NCBI GenBank assembly: GCA_013696275.1
Contig: JACCYW010000026.1
Location: 1-5,380 of the forward strand
Source: Chloroflexota bacterium
GTDB lineage: Bacteria > Chloroflexota > Limnocylindria > Limnocylindrales > CSP1-4
Length of the DNA: 5,380 nucleotides
Reading direction: 5' to 3'
Position numbers and translations under genes: made by a program. Below, piece by piece: positions 4,816 through 5,380 of the stretch (its first letter is position 1; each line of letters starts with the position of its first letter). The notes under the pieces were generated by a model. That model searched no databases. It was not told the origin of the DNA and worked only from the letters and a program-made list of their open reading frames with translations.

Positions 4816-4831
4816 AGGCGGCTCGCCGCCT
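4816..4831. terminator. Candidate bidirectional hairpin between convergent genes
   Basis: AGGCGG (4816-4821) pairs with CCGCCT (4826-4831) around CTCG. It lies in the 181-nt gap between the convergent M23 and VOC genes, where termination from both sides is expected. Only TT follows on the plus strand, so it lacks the U-tract of a textbook intrinsic terminator. The rest of the gap (4754-4934) shows no gene. Confidence 0.35.
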
Positions 4832-4934
4832 TCCGGCACGATCGGCACCGAACCAGGAGATGGTCCGACCGCCTAGGGAGTCCCGTAGTGGCCACCTGAG
4901 GTGCCCGAGCGCGCTGAGATCAGGTCGTCAGTGC

Positions 4935-5363
4935 TCAGAAACCGTGGAATACGGACTCTAGGTTGTGTCCGTCGGGGTCGATCACGAATGCTCCGTAGTA
5001 GGTCGAGTGGTATTCGGGGCGAAGACCAGGCAGGCCGTTGCCCACTCCGCCCGCCGTGATCGCCGCGCGGTAGAAGGCGTCCACTTGGTCGCGCGAGCTC
5101 GCCGCCACGGCCACATGGACTTGAGTGATGGGCGGTGACTCAGCCGGCGCGTGGGACGTCGCGGAGTCGTTGATGCCGCATCCTTTCGCGGACCTGGACC
5201 GGACCGCTATCCAGAGTTCAGGTCTGTTCCCGCGGCCGAACGCGCCGGTGTCACCGCGCTCCATCACCAGCTCGATGCCGAGCGGCTCCAGGGCGGCCAT
5301 GTAGAACGCCTTTGCACGCTCGTAGTCGCTGACGGCGATGTAGATGTGGTCGAGGATCGACAT
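4935..5363 (-). CDS. VOC-family (glyoxalase/bleomycin-resistance/dioxygenase fold) protein
   Basis: A 142-aa protein with the paired beta-alpha-beta-beta-beta modules of the vicinal-oxygen-chelate superfamily. Module one opens with LDHIYIAVSDYERAKAFY (4-21) and contains RPELWIAV (47-54). Module two opens with VHVAVAASSRDQVDAFY (82-98) and closes with GAFVIDPDGHNLESV (124-138). The usual metal ligand positions appear as His6, Glu49 or nearby, His83 and Glu136, so a divalent metal enzyme is likely. The NGLPGLRPEYHSTYYGAF stretch (109-126) is typical of the glyoxalase-like subgroup found widely in soil bacteria and proteobacteria. The substrate cannot be told from sequence: glyoxalase, dioxygenase, thiol transferase or drug binding are all possible. 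Length is normal for a stand-alone member. The start is fixed by AAGGAG (5375-5370), 6 nt upstream. It is transcribed toward the M23 gene, with its promoter outside the window. Confidence 0.93.
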   Translation of the reverse strand: MSILDHIYIAVSDYERAKAFYMAALEPLGIELVMERGDTGAFGRGNRPELWIAVRSRSAKGCGINDSATSHAPAESPPITQVHVAVAASSRDQVDAFYRAAITAGGVGNGLPGLRPEYHSTYYGAFVIDPDGHNLESVFHGF

Positions 5364-5369
5364 GCCGAT

Positions 5370-5375
5370 CTCCTT
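5370..5375 (-). promoter_or_regulatory. Shine-Dalgarno AAGGAG of the VOC gene
   Basis: AAGGAG on the minus strand, 6 nt before the ATG at 5363-5361, is a strong site and supports full-length translation from that codon. Confidence 0.75.
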
Positions 5376-5380
5376 TCGGT

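Noticed and set aside
1..5380. CRISPR arrays, transposases, tRNA/rRNA genes, toxin-antitoxin or prophage signatures
   Set aside because: I looked for repeated spacers, terminal inverted repeats, tRNA T-loop signatures and integrase motifs and saw none.

Overview
This is a high-GC bacterial window. By eye it is about two-thirds G+C, with strong G/C preference at third codon positions and mostly ordinary Shine-Dalgarno sites. Protein style (alanine/proline-rich linkers, a PrsW-family membrane protease, a YFFHRD-type cold-shock protein, a small CxCGW protein) suggests a soil-type Actinomycetota or Chloroflexota relative. That is an impression: no rRNA or marker gene is present. I see no mobile element, CRISPR array, tRNA or rRNA.

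Left part, minus strand, read right to left from about 3241 to 1: a tightly packed operon. It encodes (i) a DUF1801/YdhG-family protein (3241-2870); (ii) a proline/alanine-rich, single-span membrane-anchored protein (2866-1866) whose frame is broken once near 2423-2426; (iii) a PrsW-family intramembrane metalloprotease homologue with a C-terminal SH3b-like domain (1866-316); (iv) a 70-residue unknown protein (319-107); and probably (v) the first codons of another gene running off the left edge (46-1). Junctions are 3 nt apart, TGATG or ATGA, implying translational coupling.

Middle, 3242-3608: a divergent intergenic region of 367 nt with a 12-bp palindrome plus a second copy of its core, an inverted repeat, a GGCCCC/GGGGCC hairpin, and two doubtful minus-strand mini-ORFs joined by TGATG. 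The untranslated leader of the cold-shock gene also lies here.

Right part, plus strand: a 67-residue cold-shock protein (3609-3812), a 61-residue protein with a CxCGW...H motif 7 nt downstream (3820-4005), and a secreted M23/LytM-type peptidase (4082-4753). A 181-nt hairpin-rich region separates the peptidase from a convergent minus-strand VOC/glyoxalase-family gene (5363-4935).

The part most worth a second look is the PrsW unit. A predicted N-in/C-out bitopic protein is encoded immediately before a PrsW-type protease that carries an unusual, apparently cytoplasmic, SH3b-like tail, and a small coupled protein follows it. Known PrsW cleaves the bitopic anti-sigma factor RsiW, so a protease-substrate or protease-partner relation is a reasonable hypothesis, but nothing in the window proves it.
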